The notes beneath the pieces were generated by a model that saw only the letters and a program-made list of their open reading frames with translations, ran no database searches and had not been told where the DNA came from. 64,000 nt of DNA from Cyanophora paradoxa (Eukaryota > Glaucocystophyceae > Cyanophorales > Cyanophoraceae): positions 62,001 to 126,000 of the forward strand of contig QPMI01000517.1 in the NCBI GenBank assembly GCA_004431415.1, in the 5' to 3' direction. This document shows, piece by piece, positions 18,780-28,980 of this stretch. The first letter of the stretch is position 1; the number at the start of each line of letters is the position of its first letter. Made by a program: the position numbers and the translations under genes.

Positions 18780-20007
18780 CTAGAAGTTACTTACCTTTAG
18801 AGTTGACATTTGATACGAGTTAATTACGAGAACATTGTGGCGCAGGACGTGGAAGTCAACAACTGCTGGCGCTGCGTTTGTGCAGCCGGTCACAGTTAGC
18901 GAGCAGTAGCTGCTGCTGGAATTAAAGAAGTCTGTGTAGCCGAGGACAGCGTTATGCAGTGAGTCTTTGCCAGATTTCGAAAGCACAATCCCATAGACAT
19001 TTCCGTCCTCGAAGCCAAGAGCTGAATTGCCAGTGGTTGCACCGCGGTATTGAGTTGGAATGTGATAGCACGATGATACAAACCCAGAGATTGGCTTATT
19101 GCTGATGTCGAGAGTTCGGTTGTTGTGCATGATCTCAAACGAATCGATTTTCAGCGCATTTCCGTTGCCAGCAAATGAATTGTGATTGCGAGTGCCCAGG
19201 TGATTCGCATTACGCACTGTCATCAGGATCGCGTGCACAAGGCCGCTGACGTTGGCAAGGGAGATTTCGACTGCATTCCCCGCGTCGTCAGTCTTTAACT
19301 GCCTCGAGCGCTTTGAAATAATCTCGGTGAAAGGAATTCGAATACCACCGCTCTCGTTTGCAGATTTAAGCATAGACTCAGCCTCTTCGCTAGGGATATT
19401 CACGAACTGGCAAACCAGGGCACAATCCGTTAGAGTTGCAACAGCACTAGCGACAGTTCCAACCACCGAAGCCGAACGGAAGTCAATCTCGACGGTGGGC
19501 ATGTCAGCCAGTGCGAGGAGCGGGAAGTATGAATTGTCCCAGAGCTGGGAGGGGATCTTTAGCACATACTCGCGACTGGCATCGAGAATCTCAAGAGCAG
19601 CGTCCTTTCCAAAGCCGTAGCTGCTAGCAAAAGCCTGGGCGGATGCAACGCTATTATCGATGAGCGCGTTCACAGTAAGCCAGTCTCCTGGGATCACCAT
19701 CTTGAAGGATCCATGAACAAAGCGCACGTTTTCAATAAATGCACCTGCGCCATTCGGCAGCACTGAGGCGGCCGCTCCGCCAGCGACGCTGACCTTAAAG
19801 TATAGCGAGACACCGTTTAGAAGTTGCTTGCGCGGAAGGTCGAAAGCGGCAGTCTGCGCGAAGCCGTACGAGTTGCCTCGCGGACGGATCGTTTCAAGGA
19901 AAGGCTTGAACTTGGGCTGACACCGACAGTGAGACCCGGGATAGATAAAGCTCGCTTGAACCTTTGGTAGTGAGGAGCTCCTTTAGAGTTGTTCCTGCTT
20001 GCGCCAT
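18780..20007 (-). CDS. mcp: Major capsid protein, double jelly-roll type, one frameshift
   Basis: The 327-residue main frame (18,780-19,763) continues upstream to an ATG at 20,005-20,007 if one base shift near 19,930 is allowed, giving about 408 residues, usual for Polinton-like virus capsids. Strand-rich blocks include ENVRFVHGSFKMVIPG, YVLKIPSQLWDNSYFPLLAL and DMPTVEIDFRS, similar in pattern to the first jelly roll of this family. Identification rests on these blocks, on size and on its place between the ATPase and the minor capsid gene. Structure prediction would settle it. The shift may be a consensus error. Confidence 0.8.
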
Positions 20008-20051
20008 TTGCTATTATAGACCAGAAAATTTTCATGCATATTGTTGTAAAG
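20008..20051. promoter_or_regulatory. 44-bp divergent promoter between the two capsid genes
   Basis: Only 44 bp separate the divergent start codons of major and minor capsid genes. The stretch is AT-rich and holds TATTATAG and ATGCATATTG. Such a short shared promoter would couple the two virion proteins. Confidence 0.5.
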
Positions 20052-20930
20052 ATGAAGCTCCGCGTAAATGTCGATTCTAGGGACCGGTTCGAAGGCACGT
20101 CCTCGAATTTCAAGATCAATCTCCCAAGGCCCCTCGTTAATGTAAAGTCGGTGCGAGTTGATTCGCTAGAACTGTTTCATAACATGTTCAACCTGTCCAC
20201 ACAAGCCGCAATTATCACCGGCACCCTTGATCCCTCTGGCGTTGAGAAAACACGTGCCAACACTTTCAAGCCCGGAGTCTATACGCCAACCTCCCTTGCA
20301 AACTATCTAAGCACGCTTCTTAAAACCCAGCAGTATAGTTACGGTGGAACTACTTATCAGCGCAAGTTCGTCGTTCAGTTCGAAGAGATCTCAATGCGGC
20401 TTAGGTTCCTGTGTGAAGCGGACTTTATTTTGAGCTTCACATCGGCCGAACTAGCGAACCTGCTCGGGTTTGCGAAGACTCTCAGTGACCTTTCCAGTGA
20501 GCTTGACACACCTGAGACAATCGATGGCGTACAATATTCGTACGAGCTGTTCAGCGATATGCCAGTTGATCTACTTTATCACACGTATTTGTTCCTGTAC
20601 ATTCAGCAGATCAAAGGCTCGATCTTGACACTTAACCCCTATACAACGGGCTCGATCGCAAAGATTCACATCGACTCAAAATTCGGGGAGCTCATCAAGT
20701 TCACATCTGAGGATCGTGTTCCCGTCACAGGCTTCGATCGAAACGCTGAGCTGTCTGAACTTGACATATCGCTGCGCTATCATAATGGAACAGACGCTGT
20801 CACAAACACGGAGTTCTCGTTCGTGCTAGAGTTCGATATCGAGGATGTCTCTTACACGTCTGCTGCTGCTAAATCCGCAATCAAGAATGCAGCCAGCGAG
20901 TACGTCCCCTTCGACAGATCGTTCGCATAA
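20052..20930 (+). CDS. Minor capsid (penton-like) protein
   Basis: 292 residues from the Met at 20,052; an upstream in-frame Met at 19,989 would overlap the major capsid gene and is less likely. The N-terminal block MKLRVNVDSRDRF...GTSSNFKINLP followed by VKSVRVDSLEL is the signature I associate with penton/minor capsid proteins of Polinton-like viruses and virophages (single jelly roll). A strand-rich middle (LRFLCEADFILSFTSAEL) and FSFVLEFDIED near the end fit. It would occupy the fivefold vertices. Confidence 0.85.
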   Translation: MKLRVNVDSRDRFEGTSSNFKINLPRPLVNVKSVRVDSLELFHNMFNLSTQAAIITGTLDPSGVEKTRANTFKPGVYTPTSLANYLSTLLKTQQYSYGGTTYQRKFVVQFEEISMRLRFLCEADFILSFTSAELANLLGFAKTLSDLSSELDTPETIDGVQYSYELFSDMPVDLLYHTYLFLYIQQIKGSILTLNPYTTGSIAKIHIDSKFGELIKFTSEDRVPVTGFDRNAELSELDISLRYHNGTDAVTNTEFSFVLEFDIEDVSYTSAAAKSAIKNAASEYVPFDRSFA

Positions 20931-20955
20931 GTTTTTTCCCACTACTAGTTAAAAG

Positions 20956-21612
20956 ATGTCGACAGACAAGCAGTCTCGGCTGCGCACTCCGCGAAAGAAG
21001 TCGACAGACATGCAGTCTTGGCTGCGCACTTCCAGCCCTACTAAGAAGAATCACATCGAGTTCTTGAGTGGTGATACTGATGCTTACCCGCTAGCCCGTC
21101 GCGCTGGTGGCGGTGAGGGTGCATCCAACGACTATGCTCTTACCGCCGATGAGAACGCTATTCTTGATAAGATCCCGAATTCTCGGACTAAGAAGACCAA
21201 GACTAGCAAGCTAAGGGATACCGACGATGGGCCGCTGTACATCTCAGAGACGGCTAATCGTAGCAGGTATTTCATTAAAACTGTGACCGGTCTTAAAACA
21301 GTTTCAAAGAAGCGAGCTAGTGATCTTATAGCTGGCATCGCGGCTGAGACTAAGATGGAGAACAAGATTTTAAATGAACCGATCACGAAGACAAAGGTCG
21401 ATAAGAAGGTTGCCCCTCCTGCATCTGCTGTTCCTGCTAAGACGATTGTTGCGATCCCCGAGGTCGATGAGAATGCTAGCGAGCTGCCTGTAGCTAACGC
21501 ATCGATCCTGCGCATCGCCTCTAGCAGTGCTGATCCTGTCGGGCCGGCGATCGAGTACAAGCCAATGCTGAGCGGCTTCACTAAGCTAGGGCTCCGGCAT
21601 CGCTGGGAGTGA
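20956..21612 (+). CDS. Polinton hypothetical protein, 218 aa
   Basis: Intact frame 25 bp after the minor capsid gene. The N terminus has two near-repeats of STDKQSRLRTP / STDMQSWLRTS. The rest is rich in Lys, Ala, Ser and Thr, ending in a GFTKLGLRHRWE tail. It looks disordered and may be a virion or DNA-binding protein; I do not recognise it. It could be read with the minor capsid gene. Confidence 0.6.
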   Translation: MSTDKQSRLRTPRKKSTDMQSWLRTSSPTKKNHIEFLSGDTDAYPLARRAGGGEGASNDYALTADENAILDKIPNSRTKKTKTSKLRDTDDGPLYISETANRSRYFIKTVTGLKTVSKKRASDLIAGIAAETKMENKILNEPITKTKVDKKVAPPASAVPAKTIVAIPEVDENASELPVANASILRIASSSADPVGPAIEYKPMLSGFTKLGLRHRWE

Positions 21613-21719
21613 ATGCCTGTAACGATGCCTGTAACGATTGGCTTGACGGCTTGGCTCGGGCTTGGTCTCCGGGATCCGGCTTGGCACAGGGCTTGTCTCG
21701 GGCTTGTCTCCGGCTTGTC

Positions 21720-22020
21720 TCCGGCTAGCTATCAGCGCACTATCAGCGCACTATCAGCGCACTATCAGCGCACTATCACTTTTATGCCAGCGCATAGAAG
21801 CTCGTCTACATTACTATACTTTTATGCCAGCGCATAGAAGCTCGTCTACATTACTATACTTTTATGCCAGCGCATAGAAGCTCGTCTACATTACTATACT
21901 TTTATGCCAGCGCATAGAAGCTCGTCTACATTACTATACTTTTATGCCAGCGCATAGAAGCTCGTCTACATTACTATACTTTTATGCCAGCGCATAGAAG
22001 CTCGTCTACATTACTATACT
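21720..22020. repeat. Tandem repeats next to the right inverted repeat
   Basis: About five copies of an 11-bp unit (TATCAGCGCAC) at 21,730-21,780 run into six copies of a perfect 40-bp unit (21,781-22,020) that begins TTTATGCCAGCGCATAGAAG. There are no unique spacers. A CTGTCCAAATCTTCAACAT pair follows at 22,024 and 22,071. Position just inside one end suggests a replication, packaging or copy-number-variable region. Confidence 0.9.
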
Positions 22021-22096
22021 TTCTGTCCAAATCTTCAACATCTCTCGATCTTTTCGTTTTTTAGGACTTCCTGTCCAAATCTTCAACATTGCTACT

Positions 22097-22524
22097 GGCG
22101 CTATCATCCACACAGTATTATTGACTAACTAGAACCTAAACTCGCATATGCAATCAGCTTCGATTATATAGTTTTATCGTCTAGCTAGAACCTGGAAACC
22201 TCTCCGCTATTTAGATAGGAAGAACACAGTATTAACGCCTAGCTGCTGATTAAGCTATCTCTGCAGACCGTCGCGTTGGGGGCCCGTCTCAAATCACTGC
22301 TATATCTTTTGCAAGATCGATTGGAGTAGACGTTAGATACTACCTAGTGGTTGCTGGATGGAAGGGGAGGTAGACCAGAGGGAGAGAAGGGCGGTAGACG
22401 TAGCGGAAGGGTTGGCGAGAGTGATGGCTGGGAAGACGCTGGATTGGGTGGGTTGGGGTGGGTTCGGAGAGGTGAGGGTGGTGAAGAGGGGTGGGCCACA
22501 GAATCAGGTCCTCTCTCATTTTTT
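22097..22524 (-). repeat. Polinton right terminal inverted repeat (428 bp)
   Basis: Reverse complement of 11,371-11,798, ending CCTCTCTCATTTTTT. Equal length and apparent identity point to recent insertion or to gene conversion between the ends during protein-primed replication. Confidence 0.95.
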
Positions 22525-22530
22525 CTGGTC
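22525..22530. repeat. Polinton target-site duplication CTGGTC, right
   Basis: Second copy directly after the right inverted repeat. Host exon sequence continues from here. Confidence 0.92.
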
Positions 22531-25500
22531 GGCCTTGTCAATATTCGCGCCGACAATCGCATCGTGCGTGCTTAAAATCTGCTCTTAAAGTCTCAAAGAG
22601 GTTGAGTCAAAGAGTCTTTCAGGTGGATCCGCGTCCTCGAGCCACTCGTCCTCACGGGATGGTGGGCATCCTCTTAAGAAAGGGCGTCGTGGAACAGGTC
22701 CGGCGCACCGAACGTGCTTCCGCACTGCGCGTCCTGACTCGTGCATCTGCGCATCTGCGCGTCCTTCTCATGCAGACCGAAAGAGGTATATGCACTTGAT
22801 GAGCGCTGCCTATTGATCTGCGCTCATTGCAATCGCGAGCAGGTCTTTGCATAAGGGTGCAGCTTGTTGCATTCCCGTTGAGTTCAGAGGATGCCACCGG
22901 ATACTGGCCAATTGCCGACCTGGGATGCTCAGCACCCTTCACTGGCTCGTCTGCGGATCTTCGCCGTAAATCTCTTGCGGTTCGCTTTCTGAAGCTGCAG
23001 TCCGGCGATTTTCAAGCTCGCAGTAAATCCAAAGACAATTTGGAGGCTGCTGTCTGACGAAAGTTTCGCGCACGCATAGGTCTCGCTCCTAACGGCCGGC
23101 GGCTTTTTCCTCGTCACAGGGCAGCCTGCCGGGGTCCTCGCCGTGTACGATGCGCGCGCCCCAGCTGACGTTTCGAGATTTGAGGAGGTGGGCCCAATCG
23201 TTTGTCGCGATCGCATCAATTTCCCTCGCTCGAAAATTCATTCTCGCTCGCGACAGTCCACCATTCGTCCCCTCGCCGAAGAGGTTGTTCTCACACAGCA
23301 AATCCAAGCAGACGGACAAACCTTTTTGCTGACGGCTGACGACTCGGGGTGCGTCCACCCCTTTCAATGAGTGCTCGAGAGTTCTCTCACGTCGAATTTC
23401 TGCGAGAAGGAACGTGGCGCGCGTGCCGATTCGACCTCAAGGAGCTCCGCTTCGGCCCATGGCTTTGTCTATCTACGACGGCCGTATGGGACCGCCTGGC
23501 GGGCCCCAGCGGTGGATGCAGAACTCCGACGTGCTCGATATCTTCAACAGCCAGGCTGAGGGGCAAGGTCTCGGTGAGAAGGTTTCCTTTTCTCTGCTTT
23601 TGATTTGTGCCGAGCGCTGGCATGCGCAGGCCCGAATTCCGGCCTGTTTCTGAAAGGAGGATCAATGTGCCATCTCTTGATGCTCGGGTCGAACAAGAAC
23701 GTTTACTGGGACGTGCGCAAACCGCCGTTGCGTTGCCGCGTGTCACAACAGCTGAGGCGACTGCACATATGCATAGGTGGATAAAGCTCCCACTGCCGAT
23801 CCGCGAGTACATTTATCGACCATTGTGCGCGAGGGCCGCTTGGAAACGGCTCAAATTCTGCTCTCGAGCAACAGGTGCGTCTCCTTAATTAGGATCCACG
23901 CGCGTTTCGGATTCAGATCGAGGCTCATCAATTAATATCGCAAGCGCAGCTCTACTCCTAATTCCGTTTCTGACAACTGCCCGGAGTGCAACGACGCTTC
24001 GCGAGGGTGGAGGTTCTTCGGCGTGCACCAGCCCAGCGATATTCGAGGGGAACGGGTGCGCGGGCTCCCCCAGCCTTCGGATCACCAAGCAGTGGTCGTG
24101 GAGGATGGACGATGCTGCGAAGCCGTGGTCTACAATCAAAGTCGGCGCGATCGAAATGTACGGCGCCGGCACTTTAAATTTATCAGTTGCTGCGATCACT
24201 ATTGCACGGTTCTGACAATCTTAACGCAGGTCAGACCCGTACACGCCATTTGCGGGTGAAGTCTACCCGTTCGACAAAAGCTACTATGCTGAGCTGCGGG
24301 GCAACGGCCCGCCGACGTGCAAGCTCGGAGTGCACCCGGGCTTCTTCCCGAGCCCCTCCGAGTCTTGGAGTCCGATGGCGTACAGCGAAGATCGAAAGTG
24401 GGCCGCTCTCGCAGGCATTATCTACCCGGTCGACGCCGATGTGAGCGCTTGCATTCTAAAGGTTGGAGAGCATGAGAGCCGCAAGTGATCATGATTTCGG
24501 ATCTCAGGGCATACCAGAGACCACGGCTTCGGTCTCAATCTTCGAGCAGCAGCCGTCGCTGAAGGCCGCCATTATCCCGGAGTTTTCGGATGAGAAATTA
24601 GTGTACGCAAGACTTTCAGGTCATTGGAGCTTCTTTATTTCCATTCAGCTTCCTTGAGCTTCCGCCTTACATTGTCTTCCCAGATATCGAGCACGCCGCA
24701 GCCTTCAGCAGCGATGGGAGCATGTGCACCTTTTGTATGTCTTTGTACGCAATTGGGCTCGAAAAGAACTGGAACTGGGTGAATTTCAAGGGGTTCGACA
24801 TGCAGATTGCATTTCATTTTGGCTGTAAAATTCGTAACGTTGACCAATTGCAATGGCAGAATTATGTTCAATGCGATGGATGAAACGCCCGATGCGTGCT
24901 CGGGGGGTTGTCCAGTATCTTCCAGTCGACCGGGCTTCGACCCCAACCCTCCTGGCCAATATGGCATCGATTACACTTATTGCGGATTTCCTCACAGCTC
25001 GTCTCCGAGGCCCGTCAGCCTAACTGTTCGCACAATTCCTCTTTCGAGCTTCAAGTGATGGAATAATCGTGATTGATTTGATTTGCAGCCGCGAGCTTTG
25101 TCGGAGGATGTTGAGAGAGTTGTGATGGCGCTCGCTCACATCCAAGTGCGTGTGCGCTGGATATTAGACATGCCCCTGTCTAACCGTCGGCGTCCGACTT
25201 GCAGAACGGAGCTTGGGTGGTCCCCGCCTTTTCTGGATCTCCTCAAGTGCCTCCGAATCCAAAGTTGCCAAAATTGCGGGCCTGCAGGCGGGTGCAGTTC
25301 TGGGAGGCGCAAAATCTGGTTATTGTCGACCTGCGTGTGGCGCTTCTGGCGGTCCCCTATACACACGGATTGAATGGACCCGCGCTGGACCACTCCCGCC
25401 AAGTCTACCTACCTCAAACTACCGACATACCAGTTCTTGACGTAAGAGAGCGTGAAACATCCCTTTTAGCTCACGCATCTCTCAATTTCCTGATCACAGC

Positions 25501-27000
25501 TCGCGCTACCTAATCCCCGATTTGGAATGAATTCGATCAACGCGGAAGCGTATGAACAGGGTGCGCGTCGCCTTCGCCTTTGCGATGCATGTACCCACGT
25601 CCGATACGGTCCTACGCATACCACCAGGCGGGTACCTCATCGATTTCGCCGATGGGCTCTACAGAAGAATTCGAAACTCCAGAGATGGTCCAAGTTTCAG
25701 TGCGCACTTCCCCCCTTCAGTGCTGCAAATTTCTCACTCCAACTTCAACTCTGCAGCGGACTGTTCGATGTACATCTCAACAACAGGGATGCTGTGGGCA
25801 GTGGATGCCAAGGCCGCACGGGCCTTCGAGTCCTTCGATGAGATTCAGCTCGCAACTCCGAGCATTTCGTTCGAATTCGGGCAGTACGGCCCCCGGTCCT
25901 CTCGTAATGGAAGGCGCGCTTGCAGTCTTCACTCAAGCTTGCGCGCGCACTTTGAATTCTGCGAGCTTGACCAAATGACTAGATTCCTGGTTATCTGGGA
26001 ATCGCTGACGGCGTTGGGCCTGATCGATCTCGAGGATGGAGAAGACGCGTTCGCACGCCGCGTTCAAATACCAGTCAATCGCGCGTTCCTTGACTCCACC
26101 GCGGCGCTGCCCGCCTTCGCGTCTGTGTCCGATGACGGTACCACTTTGCTTTCCGCTCGTTCGAATTCGTGACGCGCCGTCTGACCGTTTGGGCTGCCTA
26201 GGGAAATATGTGGCGCTGCGGTACACGGACGCGTCCGGCGAATTCGCTGTTCGAGTCCTGGACATTTCGCGGGAGGCCCTTCTGGCGAAAACTTGCAGCC
26301 TCCTCTCCCGCACATTGGATGATTCGGAGCTCGTCGCCACATTCGGCAGCGCCAACACCACGCTCGCGAAGCGAAATGAAACCGCCCCTCGAATGTGCAG
26401 CGACTCTCCGTCCTCGTCTCGCAAGCTCGTTCCTGCGGGGCCACGCAGCCTCGTCGTCCCTTCGGCTCCAGTCGTGGAGGTCTATTCGAGCAGCTCTTCC
26501 AGCCTTGACGTTCTCGTCGCTGTCGTGAGTTAAATTTGTATTCGTTTTCGAACTCAGGCTCAAGTCTAATCATGATCATGACTCCCGCCGCTTTCGCAGT
26601 CGTTCGCGGGAGATGCAATCCCGACCACTGCGGAGGTGGTCTGCGAGCCAATCGGGGCAGCTGCTGCAGGCCCGCTAATCGCGAATGGCACGATTGTTTT
26701 CTCCAAAGAGCGCTGGTTGCGGACGCTTCAGCCGGCACAAAAATACTGGGGTGAATGAAGCCAAAGACTTGCATTTATTTTCGAGATTCTCCAACTGATC
26801 GCGGCGCGCGTGCAGCCAAGACGGTTCCGACGATGGCCGCGGCCGACATTCGCGTGGATGGTGCAACCGCGGACAGTGAGTACCGATGTCAGGCCGCCTT
26901 GATCAGTATCGCTGGACGGTCGGCAACCGGCCAGGGCACAGGCAAAACGCAGGCAGCATCGTGGAGTGCCCCAAGCCCCCCCGTTCCTTTGCTGTTCTGA
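22531..27000 (+). CDS. Gene A exons: beta-propeller-like region after the Polinton insertion
   Basis: The interrupted exon resumes with GLVNIRADNRIV. Later exons show WD40-like strands: NGGRLFLVTGQPAGVLAVYD (about 23,090-23,160), ADGQTFLLTADDSGCVHPF (23,310-23,366), WAALAGIIYPVDADVSACIL (24,230-24,462), SVSIFEQQPSLKAAIIPEFS (24,500-24,620), then DIEHAAAFSSDGSMCTFCM, LIDFADGLYRRIRN, KYVALRYTDASGEFAVRVLD and GAAAAGPLIANGTIVFSKER. The frame ends at a TGA near 27,000. No EGF or Cys-repeat tail follows, unlike gene B. Exon borders are approximate. Confidence 0.5.
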
Positions 27001-28002
27001 TCGAGATTAATTATAAGCTCGATTGAGAACAACCAGCAGTAGTACTACGGTAATGAATGTCTTTATGTCTCCTTGAGCAGTTTTTGTGTCTCGATCTCTA
27101 TGTAGAAGAACTGATCGAAGCGCTAGCGCTGAACAGCCGCCGCGGCGCAGTGCAGCTGCGTTTCGAATTCTGCAGCAGTGTACATGTAGCTGCGTGTAAA
27201 TGTCTTTCGCTCTAAAGTCGTCAGTGGCTATAGCTATGTCTCCTTGAGCAGCTTTTGTGTCTAGATCTCTATCTCTATGTAGCAATGTAGTTTGAGCGGC
27301 TGCAGCCTGCAGATCGCTTGGCGGCACTAGCGGCGGTCTACAGAAACTCAATAGTGCTCTATAGCTAGCTACTTGTGCGGGCTCTGCTCCGAGGGCTCTT
27401 GTACCAAAAAACTTCCTGATGTAAATATGTATGTAATGCTGAGCCTACGTGCATGTCCGGACCTACGGCGCCGGCCGCGGGGCGAGCAGGGCGCGCGGCC
27501 GTGGGAAGGGAGGCCGCGGGAAGGGAGGCAAAGGCTAAATTAAAGGGTCGGGTCGGTCCGTATACGAGCAGGGCGGCGAGGCCCGCGGCCGGCGGCCGGC
27601 GGCCGTGGGCCGTAGTGCCAGGGTGGCAAGAGGTCACTGGCCCAGTGGCTGCATATGCATGCATATGGGCGTCTCGCGTCGGCAGCTCGAAGCCAGGCGC
27701 CACTCCCCTGGGACGGGCTGATCATAACGGGATCCGGACGGGAGCCCCGGCCCCCTCCGCGACCTGGGCGCCATGCTCCTGAGCGCCTGAGCGCCTGAGA
27801 GCCTGAGGGCCCCCCTTCCCCCCCCCCCCCTGTTCGGAAGTGCTTGGTCCGCATTGATCATGAGTGCGTGCCCCCCCTCCTGGCCATGGGCGCCATCGTC
27901 CTTGGTCCACAGCCGCGCCGCCCTCGCGCACCGATGCCGATAGCGATAGCGGCGCGCGGGGCAGCCGCGTGTGCTCGACCCGCCGGGCGGGGCGTGCAGA
28001 GG
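27001..28002. other. Spacer with an imperfect duplication and GC-rich sequence
   Basis: A segment TGTCTCCTTGAGCAGYTTTTGTGTC with trailing GATCTCTATGTAG occurs at about 27,066 and again at about 27,238. From 27,450 to 27,990 the DNA is GC-rich; open frames on both strands are Ala/Arg/Gly/Pro compositional artefacts. I see no gene. Confidence 0.5.
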
Positions 28003-28005
28003 CGC

Positions 28006-28118
28006 ACACATATTGAAAAACGAATTTAAATCCCTCGTTCATCTCGATCGCTTCGCGATCTCGATTCACTCTGGATTTAAATTCGTTTTTCAATATGTAT
28101 TCGTTTTTCAATATGTGT
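28006..28118. repeat. Palindromic hairpin element
   Basis: The 26-bp arm at 28,008-28,033 (from ACATATTGAAAAACG) is the perfect reverse complement of 28,073-28,098. The spacer itself holds the palindrome GATCGCTTCGCGATC. The outer 20 bp of the right arm is repeated at 28,099-28,118. AT-rich within GC-rich DNA, so probably a tiny MITE or foldback insertion. Confidence 0.75.
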
Positions 28119-28457
28119 AGGCGCGCGGGGCGTCGGCGCGGCTCGCCGGGCGGGCCGGAGACGCGACGGTGGCGGCGCAGCTCTCTGGGCGGGGGGAGGC
28201 GCGCGGGGCCACCGGGCGGCCGCGGCCGCGGCGGGAACCCACAGCACTCCAGCTACGAGGGTGCTTCTAGATCTCCCGAGTCCAATGCCGCCTCGAGACG
28301 GCACCAAGCCCTTTCAAAGAGCCTTATGCGTTTTCAGCGAGCGGGGGCGGCACCGTGGCACGCCCGCGGTACAAAGTATCTTTGCTTTCGGACCTGGAAA
28401 ACGAGTTGATTCTAAGCGGTCCCGAGCTTCAGCTCTTCAGCTCTCCCCCCACCCCCC

Positions 28458-28490
28458 CATGCCGTCCCCCCCCCCCCCCCCCCCCCCCTA
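28458..28490. repeat. Poly-C tract
   Basis: A nearly pure C run of about 22 bases, preceded by C-rich sequence. Length in the assembly is unlikely to be exact. Confidence 0.8.
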
Positions 28491-28721
28491 ACGGCATACA
28501 TAATTTGGGGACGGCATAATAAAGTACAGGCCTTAATATTGTGTTTTACGGTATAGCCTAGTACTGTAGCCTACTGGTATCATAGTATAGCGACTAGTAC
28601 TGAGTACTGCTAGGCTAGCCTAGCTATCAAGCTATAGAGTCCGACCGTCGGACGGTCCGGACTCCGGACCCGGGGGCCGGGAGTCCGGGACCGCCGCGGC
28701 GCGGACTCGGCGCGGAGCCTA

Positions 28722-28940
28722 TACTGTAGGAATGCTTAAATTGCCGCGTAGTTAAATTGCCGAATTCGACCAAAACCGGAATTGCCGTGGCGATAAATTG
28801 CCGAATCCAGAGTCTGCTCTATGGCGGTCTAGGAAAATTTCTACCCCCCAAGCAATTGCCGTGATGATAAATTGCCGAATTCGGCCTCTCGGCAATTTAC
28901 GGCAATTTAAAACATCGGCTAAAAAAGCATTCCTACAGTA
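28722..28940. mobile_element. MITE with 14-16 bp inverted ends and TA duplication
   Basis: TACTGTAGGAATGCTT at 28,722-28,737 is the reverse complement of 28,925-28,940. Taking TA as the duplication leaves CTGTAGGAATGCTT termini. The 219-bp body repeats AATTGCCG in both orientations and has no ORF. TA duplication suggests Tc1/mariner-type mobilisation. Confidence 0.78.
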
Positions 28941-28980
28941 GCTAGGCCTGCGGCGCAGCGGCGGAGGCGGGGGTGCGCTG

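Larger units (their letters stand above)
11371..22524 (+). mobile_element. Polinton-like virus / Maverick integrated provirus
   Basis: An 11,154-bp element with 428-bp terminal inverted repeats and the 6-bp duplication CTGGTC on both sides, the duplication length typical of Polintons. Gene order: unknown ORF (+), family B DNA polymerase (+), RVE integrase (+), AT-hook protein (-), HNH-AP2 endonuclease (+), packaging ATPase (-), major capsid (-), minor capsid (+), unknown ORF (+), tandem repeats. It is shorter than animal Mavericks (15-20 kb) and has no recognised adenovirus-type protease. It is visibly less GC-rich than its flanks. The morphogenetic set implies that it could form virions. It interrupts a propeller exon of gene A. 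Confidence 0.95.
47..27000 (+). pseudogene. Gene A: TIR-TIR-TM-coiled coil-propeller receptor-like gene, interrupted by two mobile elements
   Basis: The span is read as one multi-exon gene whose 5' end lies before the window. Short coding blocks are separated by 70-250 bp introns starting GTGCGT/GTGAGT/GTAAG and ending CAG. In order they give two TIR domains, a linker, one hydrophobic segment, a heptad-like Ala/Glu/Lys coiled coil and a long beta-rich, WD40-like region. The order matches gene B at 32,713-44,541, so the two are paralogues. An LTR element sits in a TIR2 exon and a Polinton-like element in a propeller exon. Both have target duplications, and removing each element with one copy of its duplication leaves an open exon. 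With them present the gene cannot give a full product unless they are spliced out, so I call it a disrupted allele. Exon edges were judged by eye. One gene over the whole span is an inference; the part after 22,531 could be a separate gene. Confidence 0.6.

Noticed and set aside
21781-22020. CRISPR-like array
   Set aside because: The 40-bp units are contiguous and identical with no unique spacers, and the context is eukaryotic/viral.
11371-22524. Adenovirus-type maturation protease in the Polinton
   Set aside because: None of the ORFs shows the His/Asp/Cys protease pattern; the 138- and 218-residue ORFs are charged or disordered.
22358-22588. Gly/Arg-rich ORFs at both ends of the Polinton
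   Set aside because: They are mirror copies within the terminal inverted repeats and have no independent support.
27453-28011. GC-rich ORFs of about 100-130 codons on both strands
   Set aside because: Low-complexity translations on both strands at once; no splice or domain support.
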